Source: an uncultured Lachnospiraceae bacterium (GTDB lineage: Bacteria > Bacillota > Clostridia > Lachnospirales > Lachnospiraceae). Taken from it: DNA of 64,000 bases. Positions within the stretch are counted from its first letter, which is position 1, and each line of letters starts with the position of its first letter. Shown one piece after another: positions 25,901 through 36,583 of this stretch. The translations under genes and the position numbers were made by a program. Under the pieces are notes generated by a model that saw nothing but the letters and a program-made list of their open reading frames with translations, was not told the DNA's origin and ran no database searches. The stretch spans positions 35,994 to 99,993 of the forward strand of contig CALWSC010000114.1 in NCBI GenBank assembly GCA_944384105.1, given 5' to 3'.

Positions 25901-26809
25901 TCACACGTTTTCCTGAGCAATCCGTATAAAATCCCGGGCATATCCCGGCAGATATGCTCCCTTGCGGTATGCGATTGTGAGTGTACTGAACACACCGCTC
26001 TCTCCAACGCAGAAGCAAAGAGGAGGCTCTGGGAAATACATACTCCGAATGTATGTCTCCGGTATCAGGCACACACCGATTCCCTCCATGCACATCTGCA
26101 CACACGCCTCCGTATTCCGCGTCCTGACCGGAACCGGAGGCTGTATACCGTACTGTTCAAAGAGATTCAAAGCGATCTGCCCCGTCGTCTGCTCCGGAAA
26201 ATGCAGAATAAAATTCTCATTTGCAAGCTCCCGAAGATCCATCCATAGATAGCGCATCCCCTCTCTTTTCTGCCCTTTTGACGCCAGCCAATGTCCGGGG
26301 CGCATAACCAGAAGAATCTCCTCCTTGAGCAGTGTCTCATAGGCAAGCTTCGGATGGGGCCTGCTCTCGTTAAATATTGCGAAATCAAGCTGGTCATTCA
26401 GCAGCAGCTTTTCCTGAATCGCATACGTCTCCTCCATAAAGTTTACTCTAACTCCGGGATATTGCTCATAAAAAACGCCCATGATTTTTGCAGCCATGCA
26501 CGAACTGCGCATCAGGGGAAACGCAATATTTAACTCTCCTTCACTGCACGCATGCAGATCCATCAGCTCCTTTTCCCAATCCTGGTTCAGCGCCAGCACC
26601 TTTCTGGCATATTCCAGATACCGCCGCCCGAGATATGTGGGGATATACGTATTGCCGCTGCGGCTGAACAGCTTACCGTTCAGCTCGCGTTCCAGCTTCT
26701 GCAGATATTTGCTCAGCGTCGGCTGAGAAATGTATAATTCCTGGGCCGCCTTTGTAAGGTTCTGGTATTTCGCGATGCACAGTATGTAATGAAAACCCTG
26801 AAAGTTCAC
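25901..26809 (-). CDS. LysR family transcriptional regulator
   Basis: 302 residues from a GTG at 26809 preceded by AGGAGG 7 nt away. The frame runs 25 codons further upstream, but those residues are not family-like. The N-terminal HTH reads 'FHYILCIAKYQNLTKAAQELYISQPTLSKYLQKLERELNGKLFSR'. The co-inducer domain covers about 90-290. It is divergent from the purine permease and adenine deaminase genes, so it may control them (inference). A TGATAAA/TTTATCA dyad lies in the shared intergenic region. Confidence 0.92.
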   Translation of the reverse strand: MNFQGFHYILCIAKYQNLTKAAQELYISQPTLSKYLQKLERELNGKLFSRSGNTYIPTYLGRRYLEYARKVLALNQDWEKELMDLHACSEGELNIAFPLMRSSCMAAKIMGVFYEQYPGVRVNFMEETYAIQEKLLLNDQLDFAIFNESRPHPKLAYETLLKEEILLVMRPGHWLASKGQKREGMRYLWMDLRELANENFILHFPEQTTGQIALNLFEQYGIQPPVPVRTRNTEACVQMCMEGIGVCLIPETYIRSMYFPEPPLCFCVGESGVFSTLTIAYRKGAYLPGYARDFIRIAQENV

Positions 26810-26925
26810 GTCTGACCCTCCTATTCCCTTTTGGCATAGTTTTGATAAAAAATATGAATTGGACAACCATTTTCTATTTATCATACTATAATGCTGATCT
26901 ATTTATCAAGAGGAGGAACATACAA

Positions 26926-26967
26926 ATGAAACACTGGCTTGAAAAACAATTCAAATTGTCAGAGTAA
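26926..26967 (+). pseudogene. Detached first 13 codons of the purine permease gene
   Basis: ATG at 26926 after AGGAGG encodes 'MKHWLEKQFKLSE' and then TAA (26965-26967). In the same frame the sequence continues 'HTNVKTELIAGLTTF', the normal continuation of NCS2/AzgA permease N-termini. The TAA therefore interrupts an otherwise intact gene and separates the good ribosome binding site from the main body. Confidence 0.75.
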
Positions 26968-26976
26968 CACACAAAT

Positions 26977-28230
26977 GTGAAGACTGAGCTGATCGCCGGC
27001 CTCACGACGTTTGTTACAATGGCTTACGTGCTCGCGACTGTACCGAGCCTTCTCGGAAATGCCGGACTGGACAAGCATGTGATGCTCACCGCAATGGTGC
27101 TTCTGATTATCATCACAAGCTGCGCCATGGCGCTCTATACGAACCGCCCGTTTGCTCTGGCGCCCGGCCTCGGAAGCGTCGGCATTGTAGCTTCCATGAT
27201 CACCAATGAAGGGATCAGCATTCCCGTCACCGCAGGCGTTATCTTTTGGAGCGGCGTACTGTTCATTCTGATTTCATTTTTGGGATTGAGAGAGGCTGTA
27301 GTACGCGTAATCCCCGTTAGCCTTAAGCAGGCGGTCAGCGCCGGCATCGGTCTGTTCATCGCTCTCCTGGGAGCAAAGAACTGCGGTCTGATCGTGGCAA
27401 ATGCAGACAAAAACAGCCTTGCGTTCGGAGATCTGAAGTCCCCGGAGGTCATTGTCGCTGTCATCGGGTTCCTTATTATGCTCGTAATCAAGGTACGCAA
27501 TGTTCCAGGCGGCATGATTCTGGCAATTCTTTTAACTACCATGATCGGAATACCATTCGGAGTCACAAAGCTTCCGGACACTCCATTCTCCCTGCCGGCC
27601 AATATCGGCGAACAGTTTATGAGAATCGATTTTCTGGGCGCTCTGGACTTTGCTTATATCCCGTTTTTGATCGCGCTGTTCGTGCCGGACTTCTTCTCGA
27701 CGTTCGGAACTGTGCTGGGAGTCGGCGCAAAGGCAGGATATCTCGACAAGGACGGCAACCTTCCGGGCATTGACAAATGCTTTAAGGTAGACGCCATCGC
27801 GACCAGCTTCGGCGCACTTTTCGGAATGCCGAGCATGACGACGTACCTCGAGTCCTCCGCCGGCGTTGAGGCAGGCGGAAAGACCGGTCTTACTGTAATC
27901 TTTACGAGTCTTTTCTTCGCACTGTCGCTGTTTTTGGCTCCTCTTGCCCTGGTTATTCCATCAGCCGCAACCGGACCGATCCTGATCTTCATCGGAATCA
28001 ACATGCTCGGAGCAATGCGCAATATTGATTTCAGCGACATCACAGAGGCGTTTCCGGCATTTGTCTGCGTCACGTTCACGCTGTTTGCAAACAACATCGC
28101 AAACGGTATCTGCGTAGCGCTGCCGGTATACCTGATTATGAAAATTGCCGCAGGCAAGATCCGCAAGATCTCTCCGGTTATGTACATACTGGTGGCTGTC
28201 TGCCTGCTGTATTTCTACACACTGGTATAG
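26977..28230 (+). CDS. NCS2/AzgA family purine permease (N-terminus interrupted by stop)
   Basis: 417 residues from a GTG at 26977, 17 codons into the ancestral gene. About 12-14 membrane helices are intact, with the family motifs 'AGLTTFVTMAYVLATVPSLLG', 'ALAPGLGSVGIVASM' (substrate region) and 'ESSAGVEAGGKTGLT'. The family imports adenine, guanine or hypoxanthine with protons, and adenine is favoured by the adjacent adenine deaminase. No good ribosome binding site precedes the GTG. It may be made by reinitiation after the 13-codon ORF, by readthrough, or not at all. Later codons show no frameshift, so any loss is recent. Confidence 0.85.
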   Translation: MKTELIAGLTTFVTMAYVLATVPSLLGNAGLDKHVMLTAMVLLIIITSCAMALYTNRPFALAPGLGSVGIVASMITNEGISIPVTAGVIFWSGVLFILISFLGLREAVVRVIPVSLKQAVSAGIGLFIALLGAKNCGLIVANADKNSLAFGDLKSPEVIVAVIGFLIMLVIKVRNVPGGMILAILLTTMIGIPFGVTKLPDTPFSLPANIGEQFMRIDFLGALDFAYIPFLIALFVPDFFSTFGTVLGVGAKAGYLDKDGNLPGIDKCFKVDAIATSFGALFGMPSMTTYLESSAGVEAGGKTGLTVIFTSLFFALSLFLAPLALVIPSAATGPILIFIGINMLGAMRNIDFSDITEAFPAFVCVTFTLFANNIANGICVALPVYLIMKIAAGKIRKISPVMYILVAVCLLYFYTLV

Positions 28231-28242
28231 AAGAGGAATGCT

Positions 28243-29955
28243 ATGGAAAAAGTCTCACTGATTATCAGGAATATAAATGTATTCAATTCCTATCTGAAAA
28301 AATATATTCCCGCGGATGTCTCTGTCCTGGACGGCAAATTTTATTATATCGACCGCAAAAAGGACGCGGAACTTACCGCGGACGAAGAGTTTGACGCAGA
28401 CGGCATGTATATGATTCCCGGATTTGTGAATATCCATATGCATATCGAAAGCTCCATGCTGACACCTGCGCCCTACGGCAGATGCCTCGCGCAGTGCGGA
28501 GTCACCACAGCGGTATCTGAACCGCACGAGATGGCGAATGTCCGCGGTATCCGCGGAATACTGGAAATGATCTCCGCAGCAGAGGACACGCCTATAGATA
28601 TCTATTACGGGATTCCAAGCAGCGTTCCCTCCACGAGCAGCCGCCTTGAGACGGCGGGCGCAGCGATTGACTGCGAGGCAATGAAGCATCTGCTGGAAGA
28701 AAAAGATGTTGTCTGCGTTGGAGAGATCATGAATTACCGGCAGATCATCCGTGAAAATGATCTCGAAATCACTAAATTTCTCGACTATCTGCGCACAGAA
28801 CGCCCCGGCTATGTGATTGAAGGGCACTGTCCCTCTCTCGTGGATCTGGATCTTGCAAAGTTTCTGTATCTGGGCATTGACGGCGATCACACGGAGCACA
28901 CGCTTGAGGAAGTGCGCCAGCGCATCGAGAACGGCATGTTCTTTGAAATTCAGGGAAAGATGTTGAAACGCGAGATTCTGGATTATATATGCAAAAATAA
29001 TCTGTACGAATATTGTGGGTTTGTCACGGATGATACAATGGCGGATTCGCTGTATGAAAAAGGAGAGCTCAACAGCGTCGTACAGCGCGCGGTTGATATG
29101 GGATTTCCGCCCGAGTATGCAATTTACTGTGCCTCCTATACACCGAGCCGCAGAATGCGTTTTTACGACAGGGGAGTGATAGCCCCGGGCAGACTGGCAG
29201 ATTTCCAGCTTCTGAAAGATCCGACGGTTTTTCGTCCCGAGTACGTCTACAAGAACGGAACGCAGATCTATAGCCGCCGCGATGCCGCGGCTGAACCGCC
29301 GGCTCATAAATTTCCTTCGGACTTCTACAACAGCGTGACGCTTCCGCCGCTGGCACGGGAAGATTTCGAGATCCGCACAGAACTCGAATCCGGCGAAGTC
29401 ACTGTCCGCGCTGTGGAAATCCTGCCTGACCGCACCCAGACACGGGAAAAACATGTCACTATGCCGGTTCGGGATCACAGGTTACTCTGGCAGAACAGCG
29501 GCTGTCTGCTCGCGATGGTACTCGAGCGCCACGGAAGAAACGGAAACATCGGCTTCGGATTTATCACCGGCTCCTGCTTACAGTCAGGCACCTGCGCCAC
29601 AACCTGGTTCCACGACCACCACAATCTCTTTGTGGCTGGAGATAACCCTGCTGATATGCTCCTGGCAGTCAGACGAATCCAAGAACTCCAGGGCGGCATC
29701 CTGACCGTCAGGGACGGCAAAATTCTGTCAGAGCTTGCGCTTCCTATCTGCGGAATCCTCTCCGAGCGGCCGCTTGACGATACTGCAGCGGGACTCAAAA
29801 GCGTCCGCGAAAGCCTGGAGGAGCTGGGATACAGACATAATAATCCGATCATGTCACTCGGAACATTAGGTCTGCCCGTCAGCCCGGCACTGAAGCTGAC
29901 AGATGTGGGACTGGTTGATGTGAAGAGAGGGTGTATAGTTCCGCTTATCATATAG
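28243..29955 (+). CDS. ade: Adenine deaminase
   Basis: 570 residues, 12 nt after the permease and in the same operon. Amidohydrolase metal motifs are 'FVNIHMHIESSMLTPAPYG' and 'SEPHEMANVRGIRGI'. 'VIEGHCPSL' and 'LGIDGDHTEHT' follow, and the C-terminal domain contains 'FITGSCLQSGTCATTWFHDHHNLFV', all typical of bacterial Ade. It converts adenine to hypoxanthine and ammonia. A GAAGAGGAATGCT segment precedes the ATG. The long open frame on the minus strand inside this gene is a shadow. Confidence 0.96.
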   Translation: MEKVSLIIRNINVFNSYLKKYIPADVSVLDGKFYYIDRKKDAELTADEEFDADGMYMIPGFVNIHMHIESSMLTPAPYGRCLAQCGVTTAVSEPHEMANVRGIRGILEMISAAEDTPIDIYYGIPSSVPSTSSRLETAGAAIDCEAMKHLLEEKDVVCVGEIMNYRQIIRENDLEITKFLDYLRTERPGYVIEGHCPSLVDLDLAKFLYLGIDGDHTEHTLEEVRQRIENGMFFEIQGKMLKREILDYICKNNLYEYCGFVTDDTMADSLYEKGELNSVVQRAVDMGFPPEYAIYCASYTPSRRMRFYDRGVIAPGRLADFQLLKDPTVFRPEYVYKNGTQIYSRRDAAAEPPAHKFPSDFYNSVTLPPLAREDFEIRTELESGEVTVRAVEILPDRTQTREKHVTMPVRDHRLLWQNSGCLLAMVLERHGRNGNIGFGFITGSCLQSGTCATTWFHDHHNLFVAGDNPADMLLAVRRIQELQGGILTVRDGKILSELALPICGILSERPLDDTAAGLKSVRESLEELGYRHNNPIMSLGTLGLPVSPALKLTDVGLVDVKRGCIVPLII

Positions 29956-29995
29956 AAATGCTCCATTTACGGCATCTCTGATGCCATCAAAAAAA

Positions 29996-30037
29996 GACCC
30001 GCGCAGCCCTCTCCCTGCGCGGGTCTCTCTCATTTTT
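29996..30037. terminator. Bidirectional terminator between ade and gdhA
   Basis: GACCCGCGCAG / CTGCGCGGGTC (29996-30006, 30015-30025), 11 bp, flanked by an A-run on the left and TCTCTCATTTTTT on the right. Confidence 0.93.
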
Positions 30038-30070
30038 TCATAATAATTTTTTCCTCAATAATAAATCTTA

Positions 30071-31456
<1,386 letters not shown>

Positions 31457-31473
31457 TTATCAACTTGTTTAGC

Positions 31474-31503
31474 ATTATATCACGGCAGAGTGCAAAATTG
31501 CAA
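31474..31503 (-). promoter_or_regulatory. gdhA promoter
   Basis: Minus-strand TTGCAA (31503-31498), 18-nt spacer, perfect TATAAT (31479-31474). Confidence 0.6.
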
Positions 31504-31571
31504 GACTTATTTTAAAATCTTTCATTTTTCCACAAAACCTGCGGCTGTTTTATCATTAAATGACTTTTGTA

Positions 31572-32168
31572 CTAATTTTTCTTGCACTGAGACCGCCTGC
31601 TGTCCTTTTTCTTCTTCACACTGTACCCGAAAGTCCCGAGCTTCTTTCCTGTTGTCAGATACTCGCCGTGCGAATATACGATTGGCTTTGCCCATTCCAG
31701 ATGAAATTTCTTCCTGTCGTCCATATATGCTTCATCAGCATGTACTGCAAGCACCTCGGCGAGAAACATATCGTGGCTTCCCAGATGGCGTACTTCCCGC
31801 ACTTTGCACTCCAGGCATACCGGCGCTTCGGCGATCATCGGTGCCTGCACAAATTCAGCTTTTTCCTTTGTCAGTTTCATATCCCGGAATTTATCCGTAT
31901 CTCTGCCCGATCGCACGCCGCAGTAATCCGTGGCATATGCAAGCTTCTCCGTCGTGAGATTTACGACAAACTCTCGTGTATCCATCAGCATCTGATGCGA
32001 ATAGCGCTCCGGGCGCACGGAAATGGACAGCATCGGCGGGTTTGTGCAGATGGTTCCGGCCCATGCCACGGTGATAATATTGTCGTTTCCTTTCCCGTCA
32101 GTCACACTGACCATGACCACCGGCAGCGGATAGAGCATATTTCCGCCTTTCCATGTCTGTTTTCCCAT
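31572..32168 (-). CDS. Flavin reductase-like FMN-binding protein (flavoredoxin type)
   Basis: 198 residues of the FMN-binding split-barrel family. 'PVVMVSVTDGKGNDNIITVAWAGTICTNPPMLSISVRPERYSHQML' is the flavin-binding core, with the Thr/Ser and Pro-Pro elements usual in flavoredoxins. It could pass electrons between reduced carriers and acceptors in this anaerobe; the substrate is unknown. AGGAGGAAGAT precedes the ATG, only 9 nt after the pyrophosphatase gene, so the two are probably co-transcribed. The C-terminal tail is Lys/Ser-rich. Confidence 0.85.
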   Translation of the reverse strand: MGKQTWKGGNMLYPLPVVMVSVTDGKGNDNIITVAWAGTICTNPPMLSISVRPERYSHQMLMDTREFVVNLTTEKLAYATDYCGVRSGRDTDKFRDMKLTKEKAEFVQAPMIAEAPVCLECKVREVRHLGSHDMFLAEVLAVHADEAYMDDRKKFHLEWAKPIVYSHGEYLTTGKKLGTFGYSVKKKKDSRRSQCKKN

Positions 32169-32177
32169 ATCTTCCTC

Positions 32178-33821
32178 CTACTGCTGCTGCAAAGCCATCA
32201 TAAATGCCGGAATTAACTGTTTCTTTCTCGAAACCACACCCGGCAAATGGCAGCTTCCGTTTTCGACTTTTACATGAAATGCTTCCATAATCAGCTCGTC
32301 TGCTTTATCTCCGAAGCAGAGAAGCTCCGTACTCTCCTCCATGATATTTGTGAGCATGAAAAATACCATCTGAATTCCATGTTTACCGCATTCTTTCTCC
32401 ATCTGCGGAAGCAGGTTGGCCTTGATCGGAGCGAGCGCTTTTGCGCCCATCGCATTGATTTGCCCTACGCCGAATGTGATATCCTCCACGATGAATTTCT
32501 TAAAGTCCTGATAGAAAATTTCTTCCGGTGACTTGTCATCCAGGCTGCTTCCGGCAGCAAACATTTCCTCTGCGAGTTGTGAAATATCGATCTCCGCAAT
32601 CTCGGCAAGCTTTTCAGCCGCAGCGCGGTCTATCGCTGTGCAGGTTGGCGAACGGAACATCAGCGTGTCAGAAATAATAGCGGAACACAAAAGCCCTGCA
32701 ATATTCTTCGGAATATCGAGCTGTTTTTCCTGATAAATCTGATACATGATTGTCGCTGTGCATCCCACGGGCTGGTTGCGGAAAAATACAGGCGCAAACG
32801 TCTCAAGCGAGCCAAGCCTGTGGTGGTCGATAATCTCAAGGATTTCCGCCTCATCTATATTTTCTACTGCCTGAGATTTCTCATTGTGGTCTACCAGGAT
32901 CAGACGTTTCTTTCGCACATTAATCAGGTTCCGGCGCGAGATAGTTCCCACATAATTGCCGCGTTTGTCCAATACCGGAAAATCTCTGTGGCGGTATTTT
33001 CCCATCGTCTCCTTAATCTGCGATGTAAAATCATCGGTCTGAAATGTAATCAGCTTCTCCGTCTTCATCAAAAACTTAATCGGTATACTCTGTGTGATAA
33101 GGCGCGCTACCGTGTAGGTATCGTGCGGGGTGCTGATAATAACACAATCATTTTCCTCAGCCAGCTTCTGAATCATCGGCGAAATACGCGCACCCATGCA
33201 GACGATGATACAGCTTGCATTCTGCTCCATTGCACACAGGTGATCTTCCGAGCGGTTTCCCATGATGACCAGGTCATCCTCCTGAATAAAATTTTCCATC
33301 AGAGCGGGATAGGAAGCACCCAGGAGCACGCGCCCCTTTAAAAAGTATCCGTGCGGATTTCCGACCACGATCGTGCCGTCGAGCGTCTCCGCAATCGCTT
33401 TGTACTGCGTCCTTGCTGTCGCCATGACCGTATTGTCATAGACGTCCATAAAGGATTCCGCAATGTCTCCGATCGTGATGATTCCCTGCAGTTTGTTATC
33501 CTTTGTGATCGGCAGCGTTACCACGTTATCCTGACGCATCAGATTCCACGCCTGGCGCACCGTAATCGACCCCTCAACTCCCGGCGTCCGGTGAATCTCA
33601 AGATCCTTCACCTGAGAACCCACATCTGAGAGATACCCCGGCGCCGAGACCCCGAACTTCTTCAGTACAAACTCCGTCTCCTCATTAATCTGCCCTGCGC
33701 GCTTTGCCACAAAGCTTCCCTGTTCCGTGCGGTTCTTAATGTCAGCATATGCAATCGCAGAACAGATTGAATCCGTGTCAGGATTCCTGTGACCTATGAT
33801 AAATGTTTTCTGTTTCGGCAT
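32178..33821 (-). CDS. ppaC: CBS-domain family II (manganese-dependent) inorganic pyrophosphatase
   Basis: 547 residues against about 310 for simple PpaC. The DHH catalytic domain starts with 'IIGHRNPDTDSICSAIAYADI' and is split by an inserted regulatory block: CBS (about 70-130), DRTGG-like (about 140-240), CBS (about 245-300). The catalytic domain then resumes with 'LVDHNE' and 'EIIDHHRLGSLET', and DHHA2 is C-terminal. Known CBS-PPases hydrolyse PPi and are regulated by adenine nucleotides. It is cytoplasmic, with AAGGAGG before the ATG. Confidence 0.94.
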   Translation of the reverse strand: MPKQKTFIIGHRNPDTDSICSAIAYADIKNRTEQGSFVAKRAGQINEETEFVLKKFGVSAPGYLSDVGSQVKDLEIHRTPGVEGSITVRQAWNLMRQDNVVTLPITKDNKLQGIITIGDIAESFMDVYDNTVMATARTQYKAIAETLDGTIVVGNPHGYFLKGRVLLGASYPALMENFIQEDDLVIMGNRSEDHLCAMEQNASCIIVCMGARISPMIQKLAEENDCVIISTPHDTYTVARLITQSIPIKFLMKTEKLITFQTDDFTSQIKETMGKYRHRDFPVLDKRGNYVGTISRRNLINVRKKRLILVDHNEKSQAVENIDEAEILEIIDHHRLGSLETFAPVFFRNQPVGCTATIMYQIYQEKQLDIPKNIAGLLCSAIISDTLMFRSPTCTAIDRAAAEKLAEIAEIDISQLAEEMFAAGSSLDDKSPEEIFYQDFKKFIVEDITFGVGQINAMGAKALAPIKANLLPQMEKECGKHGIQMVFFMLTNIMEESTELLCFGDKADELIMEAFHVKVENGSCHLPGVVSRKKQLIPAFMMALQQQ

Positions 33822-33898
33822 CTGAAAATCCTCCTTGTGGTTTCATATTACCATTTTAAAGGAGCAGGGTCAAATACCTGTTGCCAAACATTGTTCTT

Positions 33899-36583
33899 CT
33901 ATTTTTGAAGAATTCCCTTCCGGAGCAGACTCTTCCCGGATATCATCATTGCTCCCGCGCAGAGCGCCGGATTCAGAAGTATGATGCCGATTACATATCC
34001 CACCGGGACTGCAGCCTGAGGATGAAGATACAGATATACGTGTATCATAAAGTAATAAAGTATCTTCTGGACAATGGCGTAAAGCAGCAGCAGCGCGAGA
34101 CTTGCATAGATTCCATAACGCAGCCCTTCCTTCGCCAACATTTTCAGCAGCCCTGCGTCTGTAATTCCCATGGCGCGCAGAACTGAAAATTCATAACTGC
34201 GCTCTGCGACCAGATACTGCATACTGTTCAGGATATGCAGCAGACTGATTGCAAGAAGCACTGCGGATATTCCCATAAAAAACAGGATCTGCTGATTCAG
34301 ATAGAGATTCTGCGCCTCAATCTGCACAGAATAATCCCGGACTATGCATCCTTGGACTTTTGACAGTGCTCTTCTGACTTCGTCCGCCGCAGCTTTCGCG
34401 TCGGTTTCCTCCCTTACATTTATGCTGATCGTGCGGTAACCGGAAACGCCGAAATTCTTCTTCATCTGCTCATTTGTCATGATCAGATCCACACAATCAT
34501 CTCCCGTATCTCCGATAAAAGAGTCTACCTTGGCAAGCGGGCGGCTGACGGCTGCAGCTACCTTCAGTTCCTGTTCTCTGTAGCTTTCATCGCTTCCCAG
34601 AAACTTCAGTACTTCTCCCTCCGCCTCTGTATCCGCAGGCGTTTTCACCCGCACGGTATCTCCGGTTCCAATATCAATTCCATCATAATTTCCCTGACCG
34701 TCCATCAGCGTCTTAAAAATCACCGTATTTTCCCGGCGCATCTGCTCCGGGTCGATCTCTCCCTCCAGCAAATAATCGCTCAGACTCTCCAGCATCGCAT
34801 CGCTGTACCCATAGATATTGACCTTAATTTTGTAATCATCCTCCCCGGTCTGCACGATCCTTCCATTGTATTTCTCCATGAGCACCGGATCCGGATCAAA
34901 GCCCTCCTCACCGGCGGTCTCCGCGAAAAACTCCGGCCATCTAAAGCTTCCGTTCTCCAGCGGCACCTCGCCCAGCAGATACCGCACCGGCATCACCGTT
35001 TCTAATCCGGAAATACCTTCTAACTTCTCAGCCGCTTCCTGCGGAATTGTATCCTTTAAGCTGTCCGTCGGTTCATACGCCTGGATATCTGATCCCAGAC
35101 CATCGTCCGCCTTAAAGGTCAGCTCATTATTCATTCTGGTATTTCCCGTCACATAGACAGCGCCCAGAAAAATCACGCTGCCGATACTCAGTGACATCAG
35201 CACTCCGATGAATGTTCCCTTTCTTGAAAACATAAAGCGTCTGGTAAGAACTCCTGTCAGATTTTCTCTTTTCACACTGTGGATTCTCCGGTCGCGCTTT
35301 TTCTTTCCCGTATCACCCGCAATCATCTGGCGAAGCGTCAGTTTCTGCATTTTTTTCATCAGAAGGAAGCTGACAATCAGAAGCACTGCAATCAGGAACA
35401 TAGCTCCCGTTCTGATATTTTCCCAATTTACACAAAATCTCCCCGCATCCGGCAGGTTTTCCACAGACAGGATTGCTGCGTTTGCCTTAATATCCACACC
35501 GCTGTGCACAGCAGTATTACGCGTAATAAAGATCTGCCCTGCTTTGCGGTAAAGCAAAAATGCGGCTGTATTTCCCAAAACAGCTCCCGCACAATATCCG
35601 GGTACAAAGATCATCAGAAGCTCCGCCGCCAGCATTGCAGCCGCAGAGCCATCTGGCATTCCCAAAGTCTGCATCACACTGTACTGAGCCATCCTTTTGA
35701 GCACAGAGACCTGAAAAATACTGTAGATGATAAATGCGGAAAATAAAGCCAGAGCCAGCAGAACAGCTCCTTCCGTCATCGCCTGATTCTCATTGAGAAC
35801 GCCCCAGATCCACGGAATTCCGTAAGCTGGATCCATAAGAGCCCCTGCTATTTTGGGCAGTGCTGCCGAACTGCTCTCTCCCCCGACAAACCCGGAAAGC
35901 CCATTATTTCTGGAAAATGTGCCGGCGTCAACTCCATATGTCTCCGCAAATGCCTTAACCTGCGGATAGACCTCCCTGGACTCATCAAATTTCAGATATA
36001 CGAAGCTGCCGTTCATTCCATAGTCCAGAGTTTCGCAGACAAATACCTGCATGTAGTCGCCGAGGATTTCTCTTATCTTCTGCGGCATCTCCGTCAAGAT
36101 TCCGCATACTGTAAATGTCTCTCCGTCCAGGATAACCGTACTTCCAAGCTCTTCCGATATGCCCAGATTTCTAAGTGTCTGAGCATCTGCTGCGATTTCG
36201 TTTTCTTTCTGCGGATAGCTGCCATCCATAAGCTTCCGCCCCATCATATCCATATATTCAGAATCGCCGTAAACGTACTGAATGGCAAACGGCTCTGAAA
36301 TTGCCTTGCACACGGTCTCCACGCCGTACTTCACCACTTTAAATCCTTTTCCCTGGGGATTTTTCTTAAATGTTTCCATCCACGGATAGTCACAGCGAGT
36401 CTCGTAATGCCAATCTCCATATTCCGCGCGTGCATTCTCCTTTGCCGCCTCTTTTCCTGAGCCGAACAGGGAGCCTACGCCGGTGAGAAGTCCTGCTGAC
36501 AGCAGGATTCCCACAAAAAGGGCTGCGGTTTGCTTTTTATAATATCTCAGGTTGGCAAATGCCAGACGGAGAATATTTTTCAT
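33899..36583 (-). CDS. ABC transporter permease, FtsX/MacB-like, large
   Basis: 894 residues. An N-terminal membrane helix ('TAALFVGILLSAGLLTGV') precedes an extracytoplasmic domain (about 45-260), then three helices (about 265-380, 'LFSAFIIYSIFQVSVLKRMAQYSVMQTLG'). A second FtsX half has another external domain (about 490-770) and C-terminal helices with 'YLVAERSYEFSVLRAMGITDAGLL'. The architecture is that of Firmicutes peptide-resistance or lipoprotein-type permeases. It overlaps the ATPase gene by 4 nt. The substrate is unknown. The two-component system and the BceR-like box upstream suggest an antimicrobial-peptide response (inference). Confidence 0.88.
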   Translation of the reverse strand: MKNILRLAFANLRYYKKQTAALFVGILLSAGLLTGVGSLFGSGKEAAKENARAEYGDWHYETRCDYPWMETFKKNPQGKGFKVVKYGVETVCKAISEPFAIQYVYGDSEYMDMMGRKLMDGSYPQKENEIAADAQTLRNLGISEELGSTVILDGETFTVCGILTEMPQKIREILGDYMQVFVCETLDYGMNGSFVYLKFDESREVYPQVKAFAETYGVDAGTFSRNNGLSGFVGGESSSAALPKIAGALMDPAYGIPWIWGVLNENQAMTEGAVLLALALFSAFIIYSIFQVSVLKRMAQYSVMQTLGMPDGSAAAMLAAELLMIFVPGYCAGAVLGNTAAFLLYRKAGQIFITRNTAVHSGVDIKANAAILSVENLPDAGRFCVNWENIRTGAMFLIAVLLIVSFLLMKKMQKLTLRQMIAGDTGKKKRDRRIHSVKRENLTGVLTRRFMFSRKGTFIGVLMSLSIGSVIFLGAVYVTGNTRMNNELTFKADDGLGSDIQAYEPTDSLKDTIPQEAAEKLEGISGLETVMPVRYLLGEVPLENGSFRWPEFFAETAGEEGFDPDPVLMEKYNGRIVQTGEDDYKIKVNIYGYSDAMLESLSDYLLEGEIDPEQMRRENTVIFKTLMDGQGNYDGIDIGTGDTVRVKTPADTEAEGEVLKFLGSDESYREQELKVAAAVSRPLAKVDSFIGDTGDDCVDLIMTNEQMKKNFGVSGYRTISINVREETDAKAAADEVRRALSKVQGCIVRDYSVQIEAQNLYLNQQILFFMGISAVLLAISLLHILNSMQYLVAERSYEFSVLRAMGITDAGLLKMLAKEGLRYGIYASLALLLLYAIVQKILYYFMIHVYLYLHPQAAVPVGYVIGIILLNPALCAGAMMISGKSLLRKGILQK

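Noticed and set aside
25895-25904. Overlap or gene fusion between dinB and the LysR gene
   Set aside because: The two convergent genes end 2 nt apart with separate stops; this is only tight packing.
28255-29478. 407-codon open frame on the minus strand
   Set aside because: Antisense shadow of adenine deaminase, whose frame shows full motif conservation.
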